A stretch of DNA of 64,000 nucleotides from Pedobacter sp. AK013 (GTDB lineage Bacteria; Bacteroidota; Bacteroidia; Sphingobacteriales; Sphingobacteriaceae), in contig NZ_JACHCQ010000027.1 in the NCBI RefSeq assembly GCF_014205835.1, positions 37,017-101,016 on the forward strand, read 5' to 3'. This document shows positions 34,015 through 43,100 of this stretch, piece after piece. Below the pieces are notes generated by a model, which worked only from the letters and a program-made list of their open reading frames with translations, ran no database searches and was not told the DNA's origin. Position 1 is the stretch's first letter. The number at the start of each line of letters is the position of its first letter. Made by a program: the position numbers and the translations under genes.

Positions 34015-34320
34015 TTATTCGTCCCAATCATTTATTGTTTCAGTTAAATCTACCCAACTCTTATTAAAACTATCAATTAGCGCATCTTTTTTCGCTCTAT
34101 TCCACTTTTTTATTTGCTTTTCCCGATCAATGGCCTCTTCTATTGATGTATGAACTTCGTAATACACACAGAGCATGAGGTTGTACTTTGCAGTAAAGGA
34201 TTTGGGACGAATTTTATTTTGATGCTCATAAATACGGCTCCTTAAGTCAGAAGTTACACCAATATATAAAGTTGTTCTTTGATAATTGGTCATAATGTAA
34301 ATACATCCTCCGCGTTCCAT
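34015..34320 (-). CDS. Small GIY-YIG nuclease family protein
   Basis: A 101-residue protein consisting of a single GIY-YIG domain (UvrC N-terminal/YhbQ-like). GGCIYIMTN gives the first motif, with Cys-Ile-Tyr in place of Gly-Ile-Tyr. TLYIGVTSDLRSRIYEHQ gives YIG with the catalytic Arg candidates R27/R29 and H33. AIDREKQIKKWNR carries the metal-binding Glu67, and FNKSWVDLTE is the usual end. There is no DNA-binding extension, so a target would have to be recognised by the domain itself or a partner. It is flanked at nearly equal distance by large palindromic repeats, 41 bp beyond the stop and 45 bp before the start, which suggests a nuclease linked to the spread or processing of those repeats. 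Confidence 0.92.
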   Translation of the reverse strand: MERGGCIYIMTNYQRTTLYIGVTSDLRSRIYEHQNKIRPKSFTAKYNLMLCVYYEVHTSIEEAIDREKQIKKWNRAKKDALIDSFNKSWVDLTETINDWDE

Positions 34321-34365
34321 ATTTAATGAATTTAAGGAGAAAAATTATCGTTTCTATTATAAAAT

Positions 34366-34539
34366 CGTCATTTCGACTGGAGCTTACCAATTTTTCATTG
34401 GTAGCGGAATGGAGAAATCTTTGAACCAGGATTCACTGTATCTTTTAAGTTTGGCTTTATAGTACTTTAAAAGATTTCTCCGTTTCGCTCCGTTTCGCTC
34501 CGTTTCGCTCCGTTTCGCTCCGCTCCGCTCGAAATGACG
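34366..34539. repeat. Large palindromic repeat, CGTCATTTCGAC-type, copy 3 (expanded)
   Basis: The left end CGTCATTTCGACTGGAGC is the exact complement of the right end of copies 1 and 2. Its own right end CTCGAAATGACG is shifted by a tandem expansion of CGTTTCGCTC. The TACCAAT/ATTGGTA and GGAGAAATCTTT/AAAGATTTCTCC stems are kept. It lies 45 bp upstream of the GIY-YIG start and 21 bp before the stop of the dienelactone hydrolase gene. Confidence 0.85.
34481..34520. repeat. Tandem repeat, 4 x CGTTTCGCTC
   Basis: Four exact 10-bp units follow one another inside copy 3 of the palindromic repeat, followed by a degenerate fifth (CGCTCCGCTC). Such arrays arise by slippage and suggest length variation between strains. 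Confidence 0.95.
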
Positions 34540-34560
34540 GATTTACGATGGTTTAACTTA

Positions 34561-35424
34561 CTACCTCGTCAACACCGCCAATTTCTGTTTAAACATATCA
34601 ATTGTTCTGCTCCAGGCTAGTTTTGCTGCGGCTTCGTTATATCTGGTAGGAGATGTGTTGTTGTTAAACGCATGGTTTACCCCATCATAGATGTAAATTT
34701 TGTAATCAATTTTATTCTCTTTTAAAGCCTGCTCATAAGCAGGAATTCCGGCATTAATCCTTTCGTCTAAACCGCCATAGTGTAGCATTAAACTCGCTTT
34801 AATTTTAGGAACATCGGCCGCATTGGCCTGTGCGCCATAATAAGCCACAGCTGCCTGTAGTTTCGGATCGTTAACCGCTAATTTATTGGCCATTCCACCG
34901 CCCCAGCAAAAACCAACACAACCTACTTTACCATTTCCGTCTTTTCTTTGGCGTAAATAATCCAGGCCCTTCAAGTAGTTCTGTAAATTTTTTTCAGGAT
35001 CTAATTTGCCAATTAATTCGCGCCCTTTATCTTCATCAACTGGTGTTCCACCAAATGGCGAAAGGGCATCAACACCCAGGACCAGAAAACCTTCAGCAGC
35101 AATACGTTTGGTTACATCAATAATATGTGGATTTAAACCTCTATTTTCATGAATAACCAGTACACAGCCCAAACTCTTTTTACCTTTCGGCTTGGCCAGT
35201 ACAGCTTTCATTTCACCATCAACACCAGCATAGGTAATATTTTCAACTTCGATGTCATCACTGTTAAAATCTGCTGCTGCGGCATAATTATTTTCCAGCA
35301 TAGGCAGAATAGTCATAGCCAAAGCGGTGCTACCAGCCAGGATAGCCAGTTTTCCCATAAAATCTTTTCTGCTTAGCCGACTGTGGGTATATTCATCATA
35401 CAGGTTAATTATTTTCTGATCCAT
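34561..35424 (-). CDS. Dienelactone hydrolase family protein (Tat-like signal)
   Basis: A 287-residue alpha/beta hydrolase; ATG 35424 was chosen because the nine extra upstream residues are not family-like. The N-terminal ~50 residues (SRKDFMGKLAILAGSTALA) resemble a Tat signal with an R-K pair in place of R-R. The catalytic triad is visible: Cys173 in GFCWGG, an Asp in GGLDERINAG and a His in DGVNHAFNN. HENRGLNPHI is the family oxyanion/strand motif. It is probably an exported lactone or ester hydrolase. The gene is followed closely (21 bp) by palindromic repeat copy 3. Confidence 0.9.
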   Translation of the reverse strand: MDQKIINLYDEYTHSRLSRKDFMGKLAILAGSTALAMTILPMLENNYAAAADFNSDDIEVENITYAGVDGEMKAVLAKPKGKKSLGCVLVIHENRGLNPHIIDVTKRIAAEGFLVLGVDALSPFGGTPVDEDKGRELIGKLDPEKNLQNYLKGLDYLRQRKDGNGKVGCVGFCWGGGMANKLAVNDPKLQAAVAYYGAQANAADVPKIKASLMLHYGGLDERINAGIPAYEQALKENKIDYKIYIYDGVNHAFNNNTSPTRYNEAAAKLAWSRTIDMFKQKLAVLTR

Positions 35425-35487
35425 CTTATTGATTTTTGAATTACCATACAAGATAAAAAAGCATGACGAAATTTAAGGCAGTATTAC

Positions 35488-36492
35488 CTAAAAGTTACAA
35501 TACATTTCTTCCCATTTTTTAATGAGTGTTACACGGTGTTTCGTATATCGTGGGGTTAAAAAAATATTAGACCAATCATCGTAATTATCATAAAAGAATT
35601 TCAAGAAGAAAATATGGAAGGTAATGCCCAGGTAGGGAATGGCTTTTAATTCATCATCAGTTAACGGCCTGACTTGCTGATACGCATTTATAAAGATGTC
35701 GAAATCCTTTTCGGCTTGTTCTTTGGAAATTAAGTTGTTCAATTGGTGGAAGAAATAATGGTTAAGGAACGACATTAAATCGTTAATCAGGTAACCTTCT
35801 CCTGCAAAATCAAAATCAAAGAAAGTAATTTTTCCTTGCTCATCAAAATGGAAATTTTTAGGGAAGAAATCATAGTGGCAATAGCCATAACTGAATTTTG
35901 ATGTGTCGAATTCTTTAAACTTTTTAACTACTTTTTCTGAAATGTTGCTCAAATATTCATATTCTTCTTTCATTTCCGAAAAATGAGGTTTGAGATCTTT
36001 TAAGGGCTCAAATAAAGTGGTTTCAAAATCGAATGTGGGCCTAGGATTGTTCAGTTTTATTGATGATGTGGTTTGATGCAATTTAGCTATATCGTATCCT
36101 AACCGAATAAGGTGCTGTTCTTCGAGGTCTAAAATTACTTTCCCGTCTGCAAAAGAAAACAATATGCCATTTCGTAAGCCCTCAATGGCATTAAACTGTT
36201 GAATCTGTTTTCCTTCTTTATCAGTTATTGGATAAGAAACCGAATTTCCGTTTGCTTTTAAAATGTTAAGTAATTCTACTTCAGCTTCAATTTCGTTACG
36301 TTTACGGTGGGCATTGCGGTAAATTTTGAAGATGTATTTCTGGTTCAGATTTTCCAGGATATAAGTATCGCTTACATTTCTGATGAGTAATCGGCATGTT
36401 GTAGCCTGATCTAAATCATAAGTTTCAATTAAATAATCTTTTAATGCAGCGGCTGATAAAGTAGTGTATTGCGCGGGGAAGAAATTTTGCAT
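35488..36492 (-). CDS. Phosphotransferase (aminoglycoside phosphotransferase/ChoK-like fold)
   Basis: A 334-residue soluble kinase-like protein. The nucleotide-binding N-lobe has YIFKIYRNAHRKRNEIEAEVELL, quoted as YIFKIYRNAHRKR and NEIEAEVELL, with the Lys-Glu pair. The catalytic loop is YCHYDFFPKNFHFD (Asp and Asn). The metal-binding FFDFDFAGEG follows. The family includes homoserine kinase type II and aminoglycoside kinases; the substrate here is unknown. It is separated from the hydrolase gene by 63 bp on the same strand. Confidence 0.9.
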   Translation of the reverse strand: MQNFFPAQYTTLSAAALKDYLIETYDLDQATTCRLLIRNVSDTYILENLNQKYIFKIYRNAHRKRNEIEAEVELLNILKANGNSVSYPITDKEGKQIQQFNAIEGLRNGILFSFADGKVILDLEEQHLIRLGYDIAKLHQTTSSIKLNNPRPTFDFETTLFEPLKDLKPHFSEMKEEYEYLSNISEKVVKKFKEFDTSKFSYGYCHYDFFPKNFHFDEQGKITFFDFDFAGEGYLINDLMSFLNHYFFHQLNNLISKEQAEKDFDIFINAYQQVRPLTDDELKAIPYLGITFHIFFLKFFYDNYDDWSNIFLTPRYTKHRVTLIKKWEEMYCNF

Positions 36493-36562
36493 CGGGATAT
36501 AAGGTTTGGGGTTTTAAATATAAAATTTTAAATCGACATCTTACCTTACCCGGTAAATCAGA

Positions 36563-36658
36563 CTATATTACATCCCAGGTGCCAACCATTTGAAAGCTAA
36601 TCGGATCGGTTAGCGAAACATTAATGGACTTATGGTTATCATAAGAAGCCCTGCCCAA
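36563..36658 (-). pseudogene. Possible C-terminal remnant of a lost gene
   Basis: A short open frame on the minus strand reads like a natural protein end, with INVSLTDPISFQMVGTWDVI before its TAG stop. It is closed upstream by a TAA and has no start codon or ribosome site. It lies between the response regulator and the phosphotransferase gene in otherwise gene-free DNA. It may be what is left of a deleted gene, or chance. Confidence 0.3.
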
Positions 36659-36670
36659 TTATTTGGTCTT

Positions 36671-37399
36671 CTAATCCGCTATGTTGAGCAGCTGCTTAAT
36701 TGTGCTCTTATAATTTTTGCCAATTGGAACCTCCTGGCCATTCTTGAGTACAATGGTATTGCCTTCTAAATAGTCTACATATTTTTTATTGAGAATAAAA
36801 GATTTATGAATTCGGATAAAATAATCGGCTGGTAACTGATCTTCAAAACTGGCCAATGTTCTGGGGGTTAATAGAAAATCACCGTTTTTCCAAACCTTTA
36901 CATAATTACCCAGGCTTTCTAAATATTGTATTTCTTGGGTTTTTACCAGGATGTATTTTTTGTCTGCTTTAATAGAGATTTGTCCATAACTTTTGGCCTC
37001 TGTTTTTTCGGTTTCAATAGGGCCTGTAGTTTGTTTTTTAAGGTTGTACAATTCCAGTGCGCGGTGAACCGCTTTTACAAAACGATCGAGCCTAAAAGGT
37101 TTTAACAGATAATCGCAAACGGCCAGATCAAAACTCTCTAAAGCGTATTCTTCATAAGCAGAGGTAATAATTACAAGAGGTTTATGGGGTAAGGTCCTCA
37201 AAAAATCCAAACCATTGAGTTTTGGCATCCGAATATCCAGGAAAATTAAATCTACTTGCTGTTTACTCAAAAAATCTAAGGCCTCTGTAGCGCGATAACA
37301 ATCGCCAATTATGCTAATAAAAGGAATATCTTTTGCATACTCGGTAATTACGCCGTGTGCAAGCGGTTCATCATCTACTATTAAGCAACGTAAGCTCAT
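36671..37399 (-). CDS. LytR/AlgR family response regulator (LytTR DNA-binding)
   Basis: A 242-residue regulator. The receiver domain (1-120) has D9-D10, the phosphoacceptor D55 (LIFLDIRMPKLNG) and Lys in DYLLKPFRLDRF. A C-terminal LytTR domain (about 138-240) ends with RIHKSFILNKKYVDYLEGNTIVLKNGQEVPIG, read as RIHKSFILNKKYVDYLEG and IVLKNGQEVPIGKNY. Its ATG overlaps the kinase stop (ATGA, 4 nt). It probably controls the divergent ABC/peptidase operon at 39205. Confidence 0.95.
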   Translation of the reverse strand: MSLRCLIVDDEPLAHGVITEYAKDIPFISIIGDCYRATEALDFLSKQQVDLIFLDIRMPKLNGLDFLRTLPHKPLVIITSAYEEYALESFDLAVCDYLLKPFRLDRFVKAVHRALELYNLKKQTTGPIETEKTEAKSYGQISIKADKKYILVKTQEIQYLESLGNYVKVWKNGDFLLTPRTLASFEDQLPADYFIRIHKSFILNKKYVDYLEGNTIVLKNGQEVPIGKNYKSTIKQLLNIAD

Positions 37400-38883
37400 G
37401 TTAGCTGGAGTTTGAGTTCTGCCTTAAAGATATTACCATCAGAGGTAATATGCAATGTATAACGGTTAGGATAAAGCAAATCAAGCCTCTTTTTCAAATT
37501 GTCAATCCCAATCCCCTTATAACCAGTGCTTTCTTCAGGATCGAAAGAGTTTTCACAGCAGAAAACAATTGCTTTATGGTTACTGATTAGAGAAAGTTTT
37601 AGAATGGCTTCCTCTTCAGCACGTTCAATGCCATGTTTAAATGCATTCTCTACAAACACAATTAGCAGGAGTGGGGCAATATCAATCTGATCATCCACAA
37701 CCTGTTTATTAAATTCAAAATCTAAGGTTTTCTGTAAACGGATTTGCTGCAATTGGATGTAATCATGAATATAATCCAGTTCCTGGGAAAGTTTAACTGT
37801 TTTTTCCTGTCCCCTGTAAATCGTATAACGCATCAGTTCTGATAATTGCAAAATACTTTCAGGCGTTTTATCCGATTTCTGCAAACTTAATGCATAAAGG
37901 TTGTTAAGGGTATTAAAGAAGAAATGAGGATTAAGCTGTTGCTTTAGCAGGTCGAGTTCATTCTGCGATTTTTCTTTCTCTAGCAAGAGGATTTTATTGT
38001 TCTGCTTTCCCCATTGTAGCGCCAAAACTACAGGTAAACTGACCAACATAATGGCAAAGGCCCCAAATGCATTTTCAAGCTCAAAGGGGTTAGTTACGAA
38101 TATTCTCCGACCAAAAACCGTGTTAATGGGTAGCGAAATTAATAATTGTGCCAACAGGGGATAAAGAACTGCAATGGTAGCAGAAAGTGTTAAAAGGTAA
38201 ATTAGTAGTCCTTTTTCTTTGAGGATTTTAGATACCAGAAAACGGCTATTGATCAGGAAAAGCAGGTATCCGCATAAATACATGATCAAAAATTGTGAAA
38301 AGAAGCCTAAAAATGTTCCAAAATTAAACAATAGCATTTTGATATTGAATTCGAAGCCAATCAAACGGAAGCCATTTCTTTGATAAATTGGATTCTCCAA
38401 GCTCGAAACGGCCATTACGGAGATGGTTGCAGCAAGTAAGATGATGGTAATGAGTACGGCATTCTCCAGACCAATTTTTTTTATCCATTTAATGTGCTGC
38501 ACTTTTTTCTGGTAATACTGATTAGCAATCAACATCATTTCGAGGGCGACTGCCGCCAAAGCTGTTGAAATAAAAACAGCATGATCAAGCTTCGCGATTT
38601 GCAGGTAAGATGCAATATCGGTAAAAAGCGGAAGCAGGATAAAGAAACAAGTGCACCAGTGAGTAATGTATTGATTTTTACTTAGAACGTTTTTTAGCCT
38701 GGTTTTAAGAAAAGAAAAAACAAGTACAGGGAGCAAACAAAAAACCAAAGCTAAAATGCAGCTGGCATAGCCAAGCCAAATTTTGCTGCTTAAGTTGTGC
38801 GTATTAAATATGGCTATCCACAACAAAAGACCAACAAATATGAAAAAGTCTTGGTATTTATAATTAAAATTCTTGTTGAGCAT
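37396..38883 (-). CDS. Membrane sensor histidine kinase, LytS/YehU-like
   Basis: A 495-residue protein. About eight hydrophobic helices fill residues 15-310, followed by a His_kinase domain with QLNPHFFFNTLNNLYALS, where the His is the phosphorylation site. A HATPase domain has the N-box VENAFKHGIE and a GIGIDNLKKRL loop. ATG 38883 was chosen: the upstream ATG at 38931 lies inside a palindromic repeat. It is coupled to the LytTR regulator by a 4-nt overlap. The many helices suggest it senses a membrane or lipid-soluble signal. Confidence 0.92.
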   Translation of the reverse strand: MLNKNFNYKYQDFFIFVGLLLWIAIFNTHNLSSKIWLGYASCILALVFCLLPVLVFSFLKTRLKNVLSKNQYITHWCTCFFILLPLFTDIASYLQIAKLDHAVFISTALAAVALEMMLIANQYYQKKVQHIKWIKKIGLENAVLITIILLAATISVMAVSSLENPIYQRNGFRLIGFEFNIKMLLFNFGTFLGFFSQFLIMYLCGYLLFLINSRFLVSKILKEKGLLIYLLTLSATIAVLYPLLAQLLISLPINTVFGRRIFVTNPFELENAFGAFAIMLVSLPVVLALQWGKQNNKILLLEKEKSQNELDLLKQQLNPHFFFNTLNNLYALSLQKSDKTPESILQLSELMRYTIYRGQEKTVKLSQELDYIHDYIQLQQIRLQKTLDFEFNKQVVDDQIDIAPLLLIVFVENAFKHGIERAEEEAILKLSLISNHKAIVFCCENSFDPEESTGYKGIGIDNLKKRLDLLYPNRYTLHITSDGNIFKAELKLQLT

Positions 38884-39204
38884 TTTGTTAAATAGAATAA
38901 TATGAATTAAAAAAGATGTCACCCTAAGCATAGTCCAATGTTAATCTTTTTTAAATGATCTAATTATAAGGGGCTTCGACTATGCTCAGCCTGACAATAC
39001 CAGGATGATAATCTTTGAAGCCATTTTTAAAGTTATGAAAGTTTGAAGTTTGTGAAAAATTTAGATGATGAAGGGCATGTTTTTCATGATGAAAGGAACA
39101 TCACTGTTATTATTTCCTTTCATCATCATTTCACCTTCTTTCGTCACTTATATTTAACAGATCGGTTTAATCGGTCTAATTTGCGTCCATCTTAATTATT
39201 TAAT
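38884..39204. promoter_or_regulatory. Divergent control region between the two-component system and ABC genes
   Basis: It holds a palindromic repeat (38917-38996) and a perfect 12-bp inverted repeat ATGATGAAAGGA (39086-39097) / TCCTTTCATCAT (39115-39126) with a 17-nt spacer. An ATCGGT-TTA-ATCGGT direct repeat lies at about 39163-39177. These sit within 120 bp of the ABC start codon and are candidate sites for the LytTR regulator. No coding frame was found. Confidence 0.5.
38917..38996. repeat. Palindromic intergenic repeat, TGTCACCCT-type
   Basis: The left end TGTCACCCTAAGCATAGTC and right end GACTATGCTCAGCCTGACA pair at 16 of 19 positions. It belongs to the same loose class of GTCA-ended palindromes as the other copies. 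It covers the upstream alternative start of the kinase, which argues against that start. Confidence 0.65.
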
Positions 39205-40104
39205 ATGGTACGGCTTAAAATACAGCAACTTACAAAATCTTACCAAAATGGTGTAAAGGCCCTTGATGGTATTACCCTGAATATTGCAAATGGCATGTTT
39301 GGCTTATTGGGGCCTAATGGAGCTGGTAAATCTTCACTTATGCGTACACTTGCTACCTTACAGCTACCAGACGCAGGCCAGGTTCATTTTGATGGAAGCG
39401 ATGTGCTGCAAAATTCTCAGGAAATGCGCAATAAACTGGGGTATTTGCCACAGGATTTTGGCGTATATCCTAAAGTTTCAGCTATAGATTTACTCAATCA
39501 TCTTGCAGTTTTAAAAGGATTGCAAAATAAGAATGAACGCAAGGAGCAGGTGACTTCATTGCTGCAACAGACCAATTTATTTGAAGTGAGAAAAAGATAT
39601 GTCAGCACTTTTTCGGGTGGTATGCGGCAGCGTTTCGGCATTGCGCAGGCTTTGTTGGGCAACCCGCAGTTAATTATTGTAGATGAGCCTACCGCAGGGC
39701 TTGATCCACAGGAAAGAAACCGGTTCCATGATCTGTTGAGTGAAATTGGTGCCAATCGTGTGGTTATCTTGTCTACCCATATTGTAGAGGATGTGAATGA
39801 TCTTTGTGCTGAAATGGCAGTAATGGCCAATGGGAAGTTGATTTTACAGGGTAAACCATCAGACTTAACCCAAAAGTTAGATGGGAAAATCTGGCGAAGG
39901 GTGATCGATAAGGCAGATCTGGCTCAATACTCATCCGTTTTTAATGTAATTTCTACGAAAATTATTTCGGGTAAGCTTCACATTTTTATACTGGCTGATG
40001 AATGTCCTGCACATGTTTTCGAACGGGTTTATCCTAGACTTGAAGAGGTATATTTTTCTTCATTATTTGGCGCTGCCAATCAAAATTTGGAGGTTATGCT
40101 ATGA
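39205..40104 (+). CDS. ABC transporter ATP-binding protein
   Basis: A 299-residue ATPase. Walker A is GPNGAGKSS (about 36-44). The signature is FSGGMRQRFGIAQALLG, Walker B is LIIVDEPTAGLD, and the H-loop His is in STHIVEDV. A C-terminal ~80-residue extension (after ~220) is typical of multidrug/CcmA-like ABC proteins. It powers the fusion permease encoded next; the stop overlaps that start by 4 nt (ATGA). Its substrate is unknown. Confidence 0.95.
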   Translation: MVRLKIQQLTKSYQNGVKALDGITLNIANGMFGLLGPNGAGKSSLMRTLATLQLPDAGQVHFDGSDVLQNSQEMRNKLGYLPQDFGVYPKVSAIDLLNHLAVLKGLQNKNERKEQVTSLLQQTNLFEVRKRYVSTFSGGMRQRFGIAQALLGNPQLIIVDEPTAGLDPQERNRFHDLLSEIGANRVVILSTHIVEDVNDLCAEMAVMANGKLILQGKPSDLTQKLDGKIWRRVIDKADLAQYSSVFNVISTKIISGKLHIFILADECPAHVFERVYPRLEEVYFSSLFGAANQNLEVML

Positions 40105-43100
40105 TTATAGATTTACTAAAATTTGAGCTTAAATATCATTTCGGGCAGATATCGTTCAAAGTGGCTGCCCTTTTGTTTTTTATCCTGGGGTATTTCTGTG
40201 TGGTACAGGGTGGGTTTGGTTCTGAAGATGTGCATAAAAATTCACCATATGTCATTACCAACATCATCGTCCTGCTTTCGCTTTTCTCTATCTTTTCGGG
40301 TACATTATTTAGTGCTAATGTGGTGCTGAGAGACAATCTGTATAAAATGGAAGCAGTTGTTTTTACTACTTCGATCAAAAAACGCCCTTATTTTGTTATC
40401 AGGCTTTTAGGCCTGATTATTTCGGTTTTTAGTTTACTGTTGCTGGTTGCCCTGGGTATTTACTTGGGTACTTTCTTTATAGCGGCCGATCGGTTAGGTG
40501 ACTTCCGCATTACTTATTTCTTACAGCCACTTTTAGTTTTTGCACTGCCAAATGTGCTGTTCTCCGCAGGTATTTTATTTTGTACTACTGTATTAACGAA
40601 AAATGTGCGGGCAATTTATGTGGTTGGCGTGCTGATGTACATTTTGTATATGCTCGCTTCGATATTTGGCAATTCGCCATTGTTGGCTACTTCGACAATG
40701 AAAGCAGGTAGCCCCGATATTTTACCACTACTTTTAGATCCTTTTGCATTAGCCTCATTTTTTGGCGAAACCAGAACATGGACTGATCTACAGCGCAATA
40801 AACAGCTATTTCCATTCGACGGCGCCTTTTTACTCAACAGGTTGCTTTGGCTTGGTTTTACAGCCTTACTGGTGCTGATTACCTATCGTTTATTCAATTT
40901 TCGTTTGCAGCAACAACAACAAGCTAAAATAAAGGCAGCTAAAGCAGAACCAGTTGAGTTGGTTCCTTATCGTGCTTTTGTAGTATTTTCAAATGGCTCT
41001 CGTTATTACCTTAATACGTTCTTCGCACAGTTTAAACTCGAAATGATATTCTTGTTTAAAAATATCCCCATTATGGTAATGTTATTATTGTGGGTTTTTC
41101 TTTTCGGGGTAGAGTTAAAAGACAAGCTGTTCAGTGGTATTTATGGTATTCATAGCTATCCGGCAACAGGTATCATTATCGAAGAAATACGTTCCATGAA
41201 ATTCGGTCTGATTTTAATTGTTTTTTACGCGGCAGAAACCATTGGCAAAGAAAAATCAGTAAATATTCACTCCTTGATTTATAGTACACCTGTTCAGTAT
41301 TCAGCATTATGGATGGCAAAAAACCTGAGTCTTTTTGCGCTCGTTTTCATCCTCGTAACGCTAAATATTGGAATCGGTATTGTTCTTCAGCTTACACATG
41401 GCTATTTCCAGATTGAGTTACCCATGTATTTATCCTTGTACTATTATAGCGCATTCCCTTTATTACTTTTTGTAGTACTCGTCGTTTTTATCCAGAATTT
41501 AAGTGCAAACAAGTATCTCGGTATGTTGCTGAGCATGATCGTTATTTTCCTGGTTTCGTATGCAGAAAGGTTTGGCTTAGCACACTATCTTTTCCGATTT
41601 GCAACAGTTCCTGATTTATTACATTCTTATTTTAATGGCTTTGGATATTATGCCAACGCATTTAACTGGTATATGCTGTATTGGTCGGCTTTTGTAATTG
41701 TTATTGCCGTTTTAACCATTGGAATGTGGCAGCGTTTAGTTGAAATTAAGATTAAAACAAGATTCAGATCAATCGGTTTAACATTGAAGCAATATAAATG
41801 GACTACAGTTTTAGCATTATTGCTATGGATTTCTTGTGCTGCATTTATTTATCATCAAACCAATACCATTGGGAAATATAAAAATAAACAGGATCAATTA
41901 AACTGGAGTTTGGCTTACGAGCAGAAATATAAAGCGTTGGCAGGCCTGCCTCAACCAGTAATTAAAGACGTTAAAATGAGTGTAGATTTATATCCTAATG
42001 AAGGAAAATACACCATTAAGGGCACTTACCGTTTAAAAAATGAATCAAAATTACCTATTGCCAAAATATGGACTTACGTTAGCCCTGCTGTAAATTCATT
42101 TTCCATAACCATTATAGAAAGTGAAAAAAGCAAAAGAGATGAAGCATTTAATCAACAGTTTATCACTTTAAAAACACCATTGCAACCTAATGAAGAGATC
42201 ATGATGGATTTTTCTGTTGAAGTAATCCGCTCTGGATTTATTCCTTTTAATAGCGAAAACTCAGTTGTAAAAAATGGATCTTATATTGAATTGGAGAAAA
42301 TTGTACCTCAATTTGATTATTGCTATAATTTTGAGAGCGAAGACAAACGCGAACGGAAAAGGGCAGGTTTACCAGAAATAGCCAGCAAACCTAATCTTAA
42401 CAACACTTATGAGCTGATCCATTTAGAAACCACAATTTCTACAGCTATTGATCAGCAGGTGATTACCGTTGGCGAATTGCAAAAAAACTGGATAGCCAAT
42501 AACCGAAGCTATTTCAGGTACAAAACTTCGATCCCTATAAATTTTATGTTTGCCCTGAGCAGTGCGAGGTATAGGGTAAAAAAGGAAAAGTACAAGGGAG
42601 TAGATCTTAGGGTGTATTATCAATCTGGGCAAGAATATAATTTGAAAAGTATGTTTAAGGCCGTTAGGGATGCCTTAGATTACGGTAATGCGCATTTCGC
42701 AAAATACCCCCTTAAACACTTAACCATTGCAGAAATTCCTCAATATAAAGGTGCTGCAACAGCCTATCCGGGAGTGGTTTTTAGTGCAGAGAACATTAAT
42801 TTTCTAGGAAATTATAGTCAGAAAGATGCTATTGATCAGAGTTATGCCATCGCTGCGCACGAAACTGCACACCAATGGTGGGCAAATATATTGGCTCCTG
42901 CAAATGTTGCAGGTTATGCCATGCTAACCGAATCGTTGGCTAAATACACCGAAAATGTGTTGATTGAAAAGACTTTTGGCAAAATGTATTTAAGGAAGTA
43001 TTTGGCTTACGATAATAACCTCTATTTTTTAAACCGGAATAATAACGAAAGGGAGCTACCCTTGGCCAAAACTTTAGATCAACCTTATGTACATTACCAA

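Noticed and set aside
33691..34539. CRISPR array near 34 kb
   Set aside because: Copies are long palindromes at irregular distances with a gene between them; there are no short direct repeats with unique spacers and no cas genes.
33691..34539. Classical insertion sequence with terminal repeats around the nuclease gene
   Set aside because: No transposase domain and no target-site duplication could be identified; the GIY-YIG domain is a nuclease, so the looser term mobile unit was kept as a hypothesis.
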